Source of the DNA: DTU018 sp003444615
GTDB lineage: Bacteria; Bacillota; Syntrophomonadia; Syntrophomonadales; Syntrophomonadaceae
DNA: 64,000 nucleotides
NCBI GenBank assembly: GCA_049656905.1
Contig: JBASMO010000044.1
Span: forward strand, 1-64,000
Direction of reading: 5' to 3'
Part shown: positions 43,552 through 52,440 of the stretch, piece after piece
How positions within the stretch are numbered: position 1 is the first letter of the stretch
Layout: each line of letters begins with the position of its first letter
The notes under the pieces: generated by a model
Seen by the model: the letters and a program-made list of their open reading frames with translations, nothing else
What the model was told of the DNA's origin: nothing
Database searches by the model: none
Translations under genes and position numbers: made by a program

Positions 43552-45660
43552 ATTATTCACAAGTATCAAACAGAAGTAGCTGGCCGCCCGCTGGTTATAG
43601 AGGTGGGACAGGTTGCTAAGCAGGCTAATGGAGCAGCTGTGGTAAGATATGGAGACACTGTGGTTTTAGTCACTGCCACCGCCTCCAAAGAACCCCGTGA
43701 AGGTATCGACTTCTTTCCGCTAACGGTTGACTATGAAGAAAAACAATATGCTGCTGGAAAAATACCAGGAGGATTCATCAAGCGGGAAGGAAGAGCTACT
43801 GAACTAGCTACCTTGTCTGCCCGATTGATAGATCGCCCTATTCGTCCGCTGTTTCCTGATGGTTTTCGCAACGATGTTCATATAGTAGCCACAGTCCTGT
43901 CAGTGGAAAAAGACAATCCACCTGATGTAACTGCTATGATTGGGGCTTCAATAGCAATCAATATCTCCAACATACCCTTTGAGGGGCCTATTGCTGGAGT
44001 AGTGGTAGGCATGGTGGACGGACAGTTAGTTATTAATCCAACTGTCGAAGAGACCCGTAAAAGCGATATGCACATTACGGTAGCTGGAACCCGCGATGCC
44101 ATAATGATGGTAGAAGGCAGTGCCAACGAAATACCTGAAGAACAGGTTTTGAATGCGATTTTCTTTGCCCATGAAGAAATCAAACGGTTATGTACTTTTC
44201 AGGAAACTATCATCGAGGAACTAAAAGTTCCCAAATTCGAAGTAAAAACCTTTGGTGTTAATGAAGCTATTGAGGAAGAAGTGCGTACTTATGCCACCCC
44301 TATCCTCGATAAAGCAGTTCGTAACCCGGATAAAAAGTTACGGGAAGCCTCTATGGATCAAGCTAAAGACTCCATTATAGAGCACTTCACAGAATTGTAT
44401 CCAGACCATATTGGCGAAATTGACGCTCTACTGGACGATATATTAAAAGACATTGTACGCAGCATGCTGATTGATGATGGGGAACGTGTTGACGGTCGGG
44501 AATTAGATGAAATTAGGCAGGTAACCTGTGAGGTGGGCTTTCTCCCTCGCCCCCATGGTTCAGCTTTATTTACTCGGGGACAAACTCAGGTATTGTCGGT
44601 TACAACCTTAGGAGCCGCCAGTGAAGAGCAAATCTTAGATGGTCTTGGCATTGAAGAATCTAAACGCTATATTCACCATTACAATTTCCCGCCCTACAGC
44701 GTAGGCGAAGTACGTCCCATGCGCGGGCCTGGGCGCAGAGAAATCGGTCATGGGGCTCTGGCCGAACGGGCCTTGCTGGCAGTTCTGCCCAGCGAAGAAG
44801 AGTTCCCTTATACTATTAGAGTGGTGTCAGAAGTATTGGAGTCTAACGGTTCCAGTTCCATGGCCAGTGTATGTGGAAGTTCCTTGTCCCTTATGCATGC
44901 CGGTGTACCCATTAAACGGCATGTAGCTGGAGTTGCCATGGGTTTGGTTAAACGTGAGGATAAGTTCGCTGTTATAACTGATATCCAAGGAATTGAAGAT
45001 GCCCTGGGAGATATGGATTTCAAGTTAGCTGGTACTGAAGTTGGTGTTACCGCCATCCAAATGGATATCAAAATTACCGGGGTTAATAAGGAAATAGTCG
45101 CTACTGCCCTGGAGAAAGCCCGAAAAGGACGCATGTTTATTATGGGCAAAATGATGGAGGTAATTGATAAGCCTAGTGGTGAGCTTTCACCTTATGCTCC
45201 ACGGCTGACTCGCATGACAGTACCGGTTGACAAAATACGGGAGATAATAGGTCCCGGCGGCAAAACCATCCACAAAATAGTAGATGAAACCGGCTGTAAG
45301 ATTGATATCGAAGATGATGGCACCCTATTTATTATGGCCACTGACGAAGAAGCTGCTAAAAAAGCCAAATTCTACATTGATTCCATTATAGCCGAAGTTG
45401 AAGTGGGTAAAACCTATACAGGCACAGTGAAAAGGATAATGGACTTCGGTGCCTTTGTGGAGATCATTCCTGGTGTTCTTGGTACACAAGGTAAGGAAGG
45501 CTTGGTCCACATATCACAGTTGGCTGAGGAAAGAGTAAACAAAGTAACCGATGTAGTCAACATCGGTGATCAGATTCAAGTTAAAGTTACCGAAATTGAT
45601 AAACAAGGACGGGTGAACCTTTCTCGCAAAGCTGTTCTCAAACAGGCGAAGCGCAACTAG
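43552..45660 (+). CDS. pnp: Polyribonucleotide nucleotidyltransferase (PNPase), probable ATT start
   Basis: 3'-5' phosphorolytic exoribonuclease of mRNA decay. Two RNase PH domains (GRATELATLSARLIDRPIRP; GRRELDEIRQ-like VDGRELDEIRQ; GAASEEQILDGL), then KH (IIGPGGKTIHKI) and S1 (GKTYTGTVKRIMDFGAFVEI). The first ATG/GTG/TTG in frame, GTG 43603, would cut away the conserved start KYQTEVAGRPLVIEV. That sequence is in frame upstream and continues to ATT ATT CAC AAG at 43552. The stop TAA at 43546 closes the frame above. aaaggagg at 43536-43543 lies eight bases before ATT 43552, so an ATT start (702 residues) fits best. Confidence 0.9.
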   Translation: MIHKYQTEVAGRPLVIEVGQVAKQANGAAVVRYGDTVVLVTATASKEPREGIDFFPLTVDYEEKQYAAGKIPGGFIKREGRATELATLSARLIDRPIRPLFPDGFRNDVHIVATVLSVEKDNPPDVTAMIGASIAINISNIPFEGPIAGVVVGMVDGQLVINPTVEETRKSDMHITVAGTRDAIMMVEGSANEIPEEQVLNAIFFAHEEIKRLCTFQETIIEELKVPKFEVKTFGVNEAIEEEVRTYATPILDKAVRNPDKKLREASMDQAKDSIIEHFTELYPDHIGEIDALLDDILKDIVRSMLIDDGERVDGRELDEIRQVTCEVGFLPRPHGSALFTRGQTQVLSVTTLGAASEEQILDGLGIEESKRYIHHYNFPPYSVGEVRPMRGPGRREIGHGALAERALLAVLPSEEEFPYTIRVVSEVLESNGSSSMASVCGSSLSLMHAGVPIKRHVAGVAMGLVKREDKFAVITDIQGIEDALGDMDFKLAGTEVGVTAIQMDIKITGVNKEIVATALEKARKGRMFIMGKMMEVIDKPSGELSPYAPRLTRMTVPVDKIREIIGPGGKTIHKIVDETGCKIDIEDDGTLFIMATDEEAAKKAKFYIDSIIAEVEVGKTYTGTVKRIMDFGAFVEIIPGVLGTQGKEGLVHISQLAEERVNKVTDVVNIGDQIQVKVTEIDKQGRVNLSRKAVLKQAKRN

Positions 45661-45694
45661 TTGGGCGATTAAACTGTCCTACAAATCGGCCAAG

Positions 45695-45726
45695 TAAACC
45701 GAGTTGTCTCGGTTTATTTGTGTTTT
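45695..45726 (+). terminator. Intrinsic terminator after pnp
   Basis: taaaccgag (45695-45703) pairs with ctcggttta (45708-45716) around ttgt, followed by the T-rich tail tttgtgtttt. Confidence 0.75.
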
Positions 45727-45860
45727 CTGGGAACTTTTATCTTTGGGAAAACCGCATAGATAGGTTTATCCTGGAATATTATTTAGAGAATATTTGACAA
45801 CAGGGGTGGGCAACATTTTTTAAGAATAAGTTCTATTATATCCGCGTTAACAGCCGGTAC

Positions 45861-46670
45861 TTGTTAATGATCACATTTTTTATAAGTCTATCGATGCTCA
45901 GTGTCTGGCTAGATAGTTTTATTAGAGATATTTACGGTGTAAAACCTGGCGTAAAACTGGAAGGTCAAGACATTAGCGGTTTGTTAAGAGAGGAAGTAAG
46001 AGGCTTGGTTATGGAAATGGCCATGCAAGAGTGGCTTCTTCCTCAAGAACCGGAAATAGACAAAAAGACCGGCCGTATTATTCCGGAAAAGCCTGGGATA
46101 ATAGTGGATGTTCAAAGCACTATAAATAATGTTATGCAGGCTCAAGCTAACCAGTCAGTAGCATTGGTTAGAAACAGCATTCCCAGTAAATATAGAAGTG
46201 AGGATCTAGAGAAGCTTTCCACCATCGGTTCATATTCTACCAGTATCTATGGGACTCAACAGAGGTCATCCAACATAGCGCTGGCAGCAACAGCACTTGA
46301 TAACACGGTAGTCTGGCCGGATCAAGTGTTTTCATTTAATGAGATAGTAGGCCCAAGAACTCCAGAACGCGGGTATTTGCCGGCACCAGTAATATTAATG
46401 GGGGCTAACAATTATGATTATGGAGGAGGGGTGTGCCAGGTCTCCAGTACCGTTTATAATGCCGCATTAGCGGCTGAGTTAGAAATTATAGAAAGGCATC
46501 CACACAGCAAGCCAGTACATTATGTACCTGCAAATCGGGATGCCGCTGTAGCCTATGGGGGTTACGATCTGCGCATCCGTAATCATACGGGCAGTCCGAT
46601 AATTATCAAGTCACACGTAAGTGAGGGCAGAGTATGGGTTTCCATACTGGGGGAGGAAAAAGAGGCATGA
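45861..46670 (+). CDS. VanW family protein
   Basis: 269 residues with one N-terminal hydrophobic segment (about 3-20) and the VanW domain: QVFSFNEIVGPRTPERGYLP, NNYDYGGGVCQVSSTVYNAA, and YGGYDLRIRN. VanW proteins occur widely in spore-formers; their function is not established, with a cell-wall link suspected. The start is unclear: TTG 45861 and ATG 45867 have no good SD. The frame is open upstream to 45798 with a basic stretch (NKFYYIRVNSRY) that would suit a cytoplasmic N terminus. It overlaps the next gene by four bases. Confidence 0.8.
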   Translation: MLMITFFISLSMLSVWLDSFIRDIYGVKPGVKLEGQDISGLLREEVRGLVMEMAMQEWLLPQEPEIDKKTGRIIPEKPGIIVDVQSTINNVMQAQANQSVALVRNSIPSKYRSEDLEKLSTIGSYSTSIYGTQQRSSNIALAATALDNTVVWPDQVFSFNEIVGPRTPERGYLPAPVILMGANNYDYGGGVCQVSSTVYNAALAAELEIIERHPHSKPVHYVPANRDAAVAYGGYDLRIRNHTGSPIIIKSHVSEGRVWVSILGEEKEA

Positions 46671-47416
46671 GAATATATTACTTTTCCAAGCGCGGTCTGA
46701 TGAGTGCTGCATTTATTGCAGTACTCCTAGCGGGTTTCTTAGGTTTTTCTTTCATGTATTATAACGATATCAGTATTGCCACCCACATGGCTGAACCAAT
46801 ATACCAGGGCAATACTGGCCAAAAAAATGTAGCTATTACCGTAAACGTTGATTGGGGGGAAGAATATATCCCTCAGATGTTAGCAGAATTCAAAAAACAC
46901 GAGGCGTTGGCCACTTTTTATGTTACAGGCACTTGGGCTGAAAAGAACCAGGATCTCTTAAAAGAGATGGTACAGGAGGGGCATAGTATTCAAAATCATG
47001 GCTACCAACATTTGCATTTCAATACTTTAACCCGGGATCAAATGGCTACGCAGATAAAAAAGGGTGAACAGGCTATCCAAAAAATAACCGGGCGTAAAAC
47101 TACCTTTTTCACACCACCTTATGGTGAGCAGAACAGACAGCTTATGGCTGTTATCTCCGAACTAGATTATCATCTTACCATGTGGAGTGTTGACACGATT
47201 GACTGGCAAAGACCGGAGCCAAAGACTATTGTAAAAAGAGTAATTAATAAAGTTCATAATGATGCCATAATACTTATGCATCCTACCGAGCCCACTGCCA
47301 AAGCCCTACCTGACATGCTTACCCAGCTAAAACAAGATGGCTATAAAATGATTACTGTGGAAAAGATAGTAATTATGAAGGATGTAAAAATAAAAGGTGA
47401 TACTCAAACTACTTAA
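46667..47416 (+). CDS. ylxY: YlxY-like sporulation polysaccharide deacetylase-family protein
   Basis: 249 residues with an N-terminal membrane anchor (about 10-30) and a NodB-fold domain. The metal motif HSIQNHGYQH and FFTPPYGEQN are present. In the first NodB motif the usual catalytic-base Asp of TFDD is replaced: the sequence reads AITVNVDWGEEYIP. That substitution and the place between pnp and the M16 protease gene match Bacillus ylxY, so the assignment rests on both. ATG 46667 follows gggggagg and overlaps the VanW stop. Deacetylase activity is doubtful. Confidence 0.75.
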   Translation: MRIYYFSKRGLMSAAFIAVLLAGFLGFSFMYYNDISIATHMAEPIYQGNTGQKNVAITVNVDWGEEYIPQMLAEFKKHEALATFYVTGTWAEKNQDLLKEMVQEGHSIQNHGYQHLHFNTLTRDQMATQIKKGEQAIQKITGRKTTFFTPPYGEQNRQLMAVISELDYHLTMWSVDTIDWQRPEPKTIVKRVINKVHNDAIILMHPTEPTAKALPDMLTQLKQDGYKMITVEKIVIMKDVKIKGDTQTT

Positions 47417-48524
47417 AACTCTAATGATAATTGTTTTTCTCCAGTTAGGAGTGGGGCTATGCTCGCCAGTTATAGCAGCTCCTTATATGTCCAGCAGTTA
47501 CTACGGGCTTATGGATGGTGAAAATGGTCAGCTGATCTTAAGCCGTAATGCCAATGAACCCCGTCCCGTAGCCAGTACAACTAAGATATTGACCGCCATA
47601 GTAGTTCTTGATTACGCTGACTTAAGTGAAGTAGCCACAGTAAGCGAAAAGGCTGCTCATACTCCTCAATATGCTATTGGTCTCAAAGCTGGACAAAAGC
47701 TGGAAATAAGGGAATTGCTTAAAGCCTCCTTAGTAAAATCAGCCAATGATGCTGCGGTGGTACTGGCCGAACATGTGGCAGGAGACGAGAGGTTTTTTGC
47801 TCATCTTATGAATAAAAAGGCTTTTTTGCTGGGGGCTAGCCAAACCCATTTTGAAAATTCGTCGGGACTGCCCTCTCGGGATCATCTTAGCACCGTTTAT
47901 GATTTAGCTTTACTGGGCAGATATGCTTTAACCATTCCGGAGATTGCCGAGCTGGTAAAATCCCGGCAAATAGAATTTAGACATCCCAGTTACCGGGAAC
48001 CATTAATATTAAATAACACCAATACTTTATTGGAATCTTACCCAGGCGCCAATGGGATCAAAACCGGTACTACCAATGCTGCCGGCAAGTGTTTAGTAGC
48101 CTCTGCCCAGCGAAACGGTCGCCAGTTAATAGCCGTTACTCTCCATGCGGCGAACCGGCAAGCAGACTGTGCCCGTTTACTAGATTATGGATTCCATGAA
48201 ACTCGACAGATTACAATACTGGCGAAAGAGGAAACTTTCAAGGAGATTCCTTCTCATGGGGGCCAATTGATCCCGATAGTCCCAGAGCGTGATGTAGTGT
48301 TGTGGATAGGTGAAGGAACACCCAATATAGAAAAACGCGTTTACATGGATTATCAAATTAAAATACCAGTGAAAAAAGGAACCCGGGTAGGAAGTGTCAG
48401 TATTTTTGCTGATAACAAACATGTGGAGAGTGTGCCGCTTTTAGTAGGTGCAGATATTAACAGTCATGAAAACAAGATAGAAAACTGGTTGAGGAATTTT
48501 CTGAGCAGATTAAAGGAATCTTAA
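47397..48524 (+). CDS. dacF: Serine-type D-alanyl-D-alanine carboxypeptidase (DacF-like)
   Basis: Low-molecular-weight penicillin-binding protein of 375 residues that trims peptidoglycan stem peptides. There is a signal peptide (about 1-27, ending VIAA). Active-site motifs are S60-T-T-K63, S115-A-N117 and KTGTT (in GIKTGTTNAAG). A C-terminal beta domain follows and the chain ends with a basic amphipathic helix (WLRNFLSRLKES) as in membrane-attached PBPs. The start GTG 47397 overlaps ylxY. The symbol is by family and sporulation context; dacB or dacA type is possible. Confidence 0.85.
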   Translation: MILKLLKTLMIIVFLQLGVGLCSPVIAAPYMSSSYYGLMDGENGQLILSRNANEPRPVASTTKILTAIVVLDYADLSEVATVSEKAAHTPQYAIGLKAGQKLEIRELLKASLVKSANDAAVVLAEHVAGDERFFAHLMNKKAFLLGASQTHFENSSGLPSRDHLSTVYDLALLGRYALTIPEIAELVKSRQIEFRHPSYREPLILNNTNTLLESYPGANGIKTGTTNAAGKCLVASAQRNGRQLIAVTLHAANRQADCARLLDYGFHETRQITILAKEETFKEIPSHGGQLIPIVPERDVVLWIGEGTPNIEKRVYMDYQIKIPVKKGTRVGSVSIFADNKHVESVPLLVGADINSHENKIENWLRNFLSRLKES

Positions 48525-48570
48525 GCCCGAAACCGAAGTATGTTACTAGCTGTCGAGTTGGAGGTTGCAA

Positions 48571-49839
48571 ATGATTAAGAGTTGGATATTGCCTAATAAA
48601 GCCAGGCTGGTGGTTGAGGAGATTCCTTATCTGAAATCGGCTGCCGTAGGAATTTTCATCAAAGTAGGTTCTCGCCATGAACCACCAGAGCTGTCTGGTG
48701 GGAGTCATTTCATTGAACACATGTTATTTAAGGGTACCCATCGGCGCAGTGCTAGGGAAATAGCTGAGAGTTTTGAAGGGATTGGCGGCCAGTTAAACGC
48801 CTACACTTCCAAAGAGTACACTTGTGTATATGCTCGTACCCTGGATGAGAACCTGCAAGATGGGATGGACATTCTCTTCGATATGATTTTCAATTCAGCT
48901 TTTAATGAAAAAGATTTTGAAACCGAAAAAGGGGTAGTAATCGAAGAAATTAATATGTATGAAGACACTCCCGACGATTTGATTCATGATGTGTTTGCCC
49001 AAAAAATATGGCAGGGGCATTCCATGGGCTCACCTATTCTGGGTACATTGGAAACAGTATCACAGTTTAAACGGGAACAAGTTTATGACTTTTACCGCTC
49101 TAGCTATGTACCCGCTAATATGGTGATTGCGGTAGCTGGCAATGTGGACAGTCAGCAAATAAGAGACTTGGTAGAATCTCATCTTGAGAGAGTAACTTTT
49201 AGGGAAACAGACTTTTCTACTAAGCCACCTCAACAATTAACCCGCTTTACCAATATGGTGGTCAAGGATACGGAACAGGTGCAGATATGTTTGGGAGTTC
49301 CAGGGATATCCTATTTTGATGAGCGGCGTTTTACCCAAAACATTATGAATTCAATTTTAGGCGGTGGACTTAGCTCTCGATTATTTCAGGCTTTGCGAGA
49401 GGAGCGGGGACTAGCTTACTCAGTGTATTCTTCGCCCGCCAATTATTCCGATACGGGTGCTTATTCTATATATGTTGGTACAGGCCCAGGCAAGCTAAGC
49501 AGCTTTTTTGAAGCTCTTTACTCCGAATTGGACCGGTTCCTACGCGAAGGAGTAACCGATGAAGAAGTTCATCGTACACAGCGTTTAATAAAATCCTGCA
49601 TTTACATGGGGTTAGAAAGTGTTATGAACCGCATGAGTCGGTTGGGAAAAGCATTGCTTATGTATGACCGGTTGGTGCCAGTAGAAGAAGTTATAGAGCG
49701 AATTATGGCTGTCAACCGTGAGCAGGTTAACCAATTTGCAGCGGAAATCTTATCTTGGGACTCTTTTTCTCTGGCAGCTATAGGTACTGAAGAAGCTTTG
49801 GCCAATGTGGAAAATGAGTTTAAGAACTGGTGGAGTTAA
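48571..49839 (+). CDS. mlpA: M16 family zinc peptidase (MlpA/YmxG)
   Basis: 422 residues with the inverted zinc motif H46-F-I-E-H50 in SGGSHFIEHMLFKGTHRR, and a downstream Glu in EKGVVIEEINMYEDTPDD. A second, inactive M16 domain contains ILGGGLSSRLFQALREERGL. The position after pnp-ylxY matches Bacillus mlpA (ymxG). ATG 48571 is chosen because ggagg ends six bases upstream; TTG 48565 would be adjacent to it. Confidence 0.9.
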   Translation: MIKSWILPNKARLVVEEIPYLKSAAVGIFIKVGSRHEPPELSGGSHFIEHMLFKGTHRRSAREIAESFEGIGGQLNAYTSKEYTCVYARTLDENLQDGMDILFDMIFNSAFNEKDFETEKGVVIEEINMYEDTPDDLIHDVFAQKIWQGHSMGSPILGTLETVSQFKREQVYDFYRSSYVPANMVIAVAGNVDSQQIRDLVESHLERVTFRETDFSTKPPQQLTRFTNMVVKDTEQVQICLGVPGISYFDERRFTQNIMNSILGGGLSSRLFQALREERGLAYSVYSSPANYSDTGAYSIYVGTGPGKLSSFFEALYSELDRFLREGVTDEEVHRTQRLIKSCIYMGLESVMNRMSRLGKALLMYDRLVPVEEVIERIMAVNREQVNQFAAEILSWDSFSLAAIGTEEALANVENEFKNWWS

Positions 49840-49845
49840 TAGAAT

Positions 49846-50283
49846 ATGAGAATTAAGCTTAAACGGTTGCACTCCTTTGATTTACCTTTACCCAGTTATA
49901 TGACGCCAGGATCATCGGGGGTGGATTTGTATGCTGCCCATCAAGAGGATATATGCCTCAAACCGGGAGAGAGGCATCTAATTCCTACCGGTTTAGCTAT
50001 CGCCTTACCGACGGGGTGGGAGGCGCAGATACGTCCTCGCAGTGGACTAGCTCTCAAGCATGGGATCACTGTACTAAACACTCCCGGTACCATAGATGCT
50101 GACTACCGGGGAGAAATAAAAGTACTGGTAATAAACTTAGGGGACAAAGAGTATATTTTGAAAAGGGGTGAACGAATAGCCCAAATGGTCTTTGCCCCTG
50201 TCCAACAAGCCCAACTGGTGGAAGTAGAAAACCTGGATGAAACAGGGCGAGGAGACGGTGGGTTTGGCCATACCGGCGTATAG
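49846..50283 (+). CDS. dut: Deoxyuridine 5'-triphosphate nucleotidohydrolase (dUTPase)
   Basis: Trimeric dUTPase, 145 residues, with all five motifs: SSGVDLYA, RPRSGLALKHG, NTPGTIDADYRGEI, GERIAQMVFAP and the C-terminal GRGDGGFGHTG (His where Ser is usual in GGFGSTG). It hydrolyses dUTP to dUMP, keeping uracil out of DNA. ATG 49846 follows the M16 gene by six bases. Confidence 0.95.
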   Translation: MRIKLKRLHSFDLPLPSYMTPGSSGVDLYAAHQEDICLKPGERHLIPTGLAIALPTGWEAQIRPRSGLALKHGITVLNTPGTIDADYRGEIKVLVINLGDKEYILKRGERIAQMVFAPVQQAQLVEVENLDETGRGDGGFGHTGV

Positions 50284-50294
50284 GAGGGACAACA

Positions 50295-50564
50295 GTGCGA
50301 CTTAATGAACTGGTAGGTAAAGAGATGGTGAATATTTTTGATGGCATGCGTATGGGGACGGTAGGGGAATCAGATATGCTGGTGAATCAAGAGACCGGTG
50401 ATATTGTGTCCATTATTCTTCCTAACCGCGGTAACGCTTTTACTTTTTGGGCTGATCGCCAGAAGTTGGTGATACCTTGGGATGCGGTTAAAAAAATTGG
50501 CCGTGAGGTTATAGTGGTGGATTTGGATAATACTCATATGCGCATGAAGAATCATACTATATAA
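50295..50564 (+). CDS. ymxH: YlmC/YmxH family PRC-barrel sporulation protein
   Basis: 89 residues with a PRC-barrel-like fold: RLNELVGKEMVNIFDGMRMG, SDMLVNQETGDIVSIILPN and IPWDAVKKIGREVIVVDL. The YlmC/YmxH family is found in spore-formers, and in Bacillus ymxH follows mlpA as here, apart from the inserted dut. The function is unknown. The start is GTG 50295 with aggagggac upstream. A terminator follows. Confidence 0.85.
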   Translation: MRLNELVGKEMVNIFDGMRMGTVGESDMLVNQETGDIVSIILPNRGNAFTFWADRQKLVIPWDAVKKIGREVIVVDLDNTHMRMKNHTI

Positions 50565-50578
50565 ATTGTAATTAGAGT

Positions 50579-50600
50579 AAAGCCCACAGGCTTTTTTCTT
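50579..50600 (+). terminator. Intrinsic terminator after ymxH
   Basis: aaagcc (50579-50584) pairs with ggcttt (50589-50594) around caca, followed by a T-rich tail with one C. Confidence 0.75.
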
Positions 50601-50659
50601 TTTATAGGTATGGAACAAGTTGCTCAGTGGCAAAGCTAAGGCTTAAAGGGGGTGAATAC

Positions 50660-50896
50660 ATGGCCAAACTAGACAACAATGGTACAGGACGTTGGCCTCC
50701 CTGGAGCCGAATTCAATCATTAAATGAGATGACTGAGGAAGCAGGCGTGGATTTTGATGAGTTTATCGAATCTATTAAAAACCAGGCCAGTATATCCGAA
50801 ATGGCTGAGCAGTTTCAAGTCAGTGAAGGGACTATCGAAAAGCTGCAGGATCACTTTTTTCGTTATGGCATAGGTTCAGTTCAAGGAGGCGATTAG
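50660..50896 (+). CDS. Small protein with a helix-turn-helix-like motif
   Basis: 78 residues, not assigned to a named family. After a Gly/Pro-rich start (NNGTGRWPPWSRIQSLNEMT) the C-terminal half (IKNQASISEMAEQFQVSEGT followed by IEKLQDHFFRYGIG) reads as a helix-turn-helix. It may be a small DNA-binding regulator. ATG 50660 follows aaagggggtg; an 11-residue upstream extension would span that site. It lies alone between two terminators, so it is probably monocistronic. Confidence 0.7.
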   Translation: MAKLDNNGTGRWPPWSRIQSLNEMTEEAGVDFDEFIESIKNQASISEMAEQFQVSEGTIEKLQDHFFRYGIGSVQGGD

Positions 50897-50907
50897 CCTC
50901 TTTTTTT
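50883..50907 (+). terminator. Intrinsic terminator overlapping the end of the HTH gene
   Basis: gaggc (50886-50890) and gcctc (50896-50900) pair around gatta with seven T following (50901-50907). The stop codon is inside the hairpin. Confidence 0.75.
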
Positions 50908-50927
50908 ATTTCTGTCTACTATAAACC

Positions 50928-50956
50928 TTGAAAAATAGCTGTCGATAAGTTAATAT
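50928..50956 (+). promoter_or_regulatory. Sigma-A promoter for guaB
   Basis: TTGAAA (50928-50933), 17-base spacer, TAATAT (50951-50956). The SD aaaggagg follows shortly, leaving a leader of about 25 bases, so no riboswitch fits here. Confidence 0.65.
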
Positions 50957-50988
50957 TACTTAAATTTCACAAAGGAGGCCGTTATTAG

Positions 50989-52440
50989 ATGGATAAGATT
51001 AGTAAAGAAGGTCTCACCTTTGATGATGTGTTGCTTGTTCCAGGACCATCAGATATTCTGCCTCGTGACATTGATGTATCTACGCACTTAACCCGTAATC
51101 TTCGTTTAGAAGTGCCTATTATGAGTGCGGGTATGGATACCGTTACTGAGACCCGTATGGCTATTGCTATTGCTCGTGAGGGTGGTATAGGAGTAATTCA
51201 TAAGAATATGCCTATCGAAGAGCAGGCGAAAATGGTAGATCAGGTTAAAAGATCCGAGCATGGAGTAATTACTGATCCCTTCTACCTGTCCCCAGATAAC
51301 ACCATACAAGAAGCCATGAATATTATGGAGCATTACCGCATTTCCGGAGTTCCGATAACTGATGGATTAAAACTGGTAGGTATCATAACTAATCGAGACA
51401 TACGTTTTGAAACCGATTTTAGTCAACCCATTGCCAATGTTATGACCAGTGAAAAATTGGTGACCGCCCCAGTAGGAACCACCGTGGAAGAGGCTATGGA
51501 AATACTGCGGCGCCATAAAATCGAGAAATTGCCTCTTGTAGATGATAATTATAACTTGATGGGTTTAATCACTATTAAAGACATCGAGAAAAGCCGCAAA
51601 TATCCTCATTCAGCTAAGGACGAGAAAGGTCGCTTATTAGCCGCAGCGGCCGTAGGAACGGCTAAAGATACTATGGAGCGCGTGGATGCCTTAAAAAAAG
51701 CCGGAGTCGATGTGCTAGTAGTGGACACCGCTCATGGTCATTCAAAAAACGTTATCGAGATGGTATCGCTTATAAAACGCCGTTATCCGGAACTAGAAGT
51801 TATCGCCGGCAATGTAGCCACAGGCGAAGCTACCGAAGATCTTATCAAAGCTGGGGCTGATGCGGTTAAAGTGGGCATAGGGCCGGGTTCAATATGTACG
51901 ACAAGGGTAGTAGCTGGAATCGGCGTACCCCAGATTACAGCGGTAATGGATTGTGCTGCTGTGGCTAGTAGATATGGGGTTCCCATTATCGCCGATGGAG
52001 GAATAAAATATTCTGGAGACATAGCTAAAGCTATTGCCGCTGGAGCTGATGTAGTGATGCTAGGCAATCTTTTGGCAGGAACCGACGAAAGCCCTGGGGA
52101 AACCGTTATTCTTCAGGGAAGAAGTTATAAGGTGTACCGAGGTATGGGTTCCCTGGGAGCTATGGTAGAAGGTAGCAGTGACCGGTATTTCCAAGAAGAT
52201 GCTGCTAAACTGGTTCCCGAAGGAATCGAAGGGCGGGTTCCCTATAAAGGTTATGTATCCGAAACCATTTTTCAGCTAGTGGGAGGACTCCGGTCAGGTA
52301 TGGGTTACTGTGGGGTAAGAAATATAGAAGAAATGAAAACTAAAACCAAGTTTATTCGCATTACCAATGCGGGATTAATTGAGAGCCACCCTCATGATGT
52401 AACCATTACCAAAGAGGCTCCCAACTACCGGGTAGTGTGA
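50989..52440 (+). CDS. guaB: Inosine-5'-monophosphate dehydrogenase
   Basis: Converts IMP to XMP, the committed step to GMP. The 483 residues have the (beta/alpha)8 barrel interrupted by two CBS domains (about 95-205; GIITNRDIRF and GLITIKDIEK). The catalytic Cys303 lies in GPGSICTTR, and the flap region near GMGSLGAM and RVPYKGYV. The length is standard. ATG 50989 is behind aaaggaggccg. The last bases overlap the next gene's GTG. Confidence 0.97.
   Translation: MDKISKEGLTFDDVLLVPGPSDILPRDIDVSTHLTRNLRLEVPIMSAGMDTVTETRMAIAIAREGGIGVIHKNMPIEEQAKMVDQVKRSEHGVITDPFYLSPDNTIQEAMNIMEHYRISGVPITDGLKLVGIITNRDIRFETDFSQPIANVMTSEKLVTAPVGTTVEEAMEILRRHKIEKLPLVDDNYNLMGLITIKDIEKSRKYPHSAKDEKGRLLAAAAVGTAKDTMERVDALKKAGVDVLVVDTAHGHSKNVIEMVSLIKRRYPELEVIAGNVATGEATEDLIKAGADAVKVGIGPGSICTTRVVAGIGVPQITAVMDCAAVASRYGVPIIADGGIKYSGDIAKAIAAGADVVMLGNLLAGTDESPGETVILQGRSYKVYRGMGSLGAMVEGSSDRYFQEDAAKLVPEGIEGRVPYKGYVSETIFQLVGGLRSGMGYCGVRNIEEMKTKTKFIRITNAGLIESHPHDVTITKEAPNYRVV

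Noticed and set aside
45794..45799. Perfect TTGACA upstream of the VanW-like gene
   Set aside because: No -10 element at 16-18 bases; the nearest AT-rich hexamers are poorly spaced, so a promoter is not claimed.
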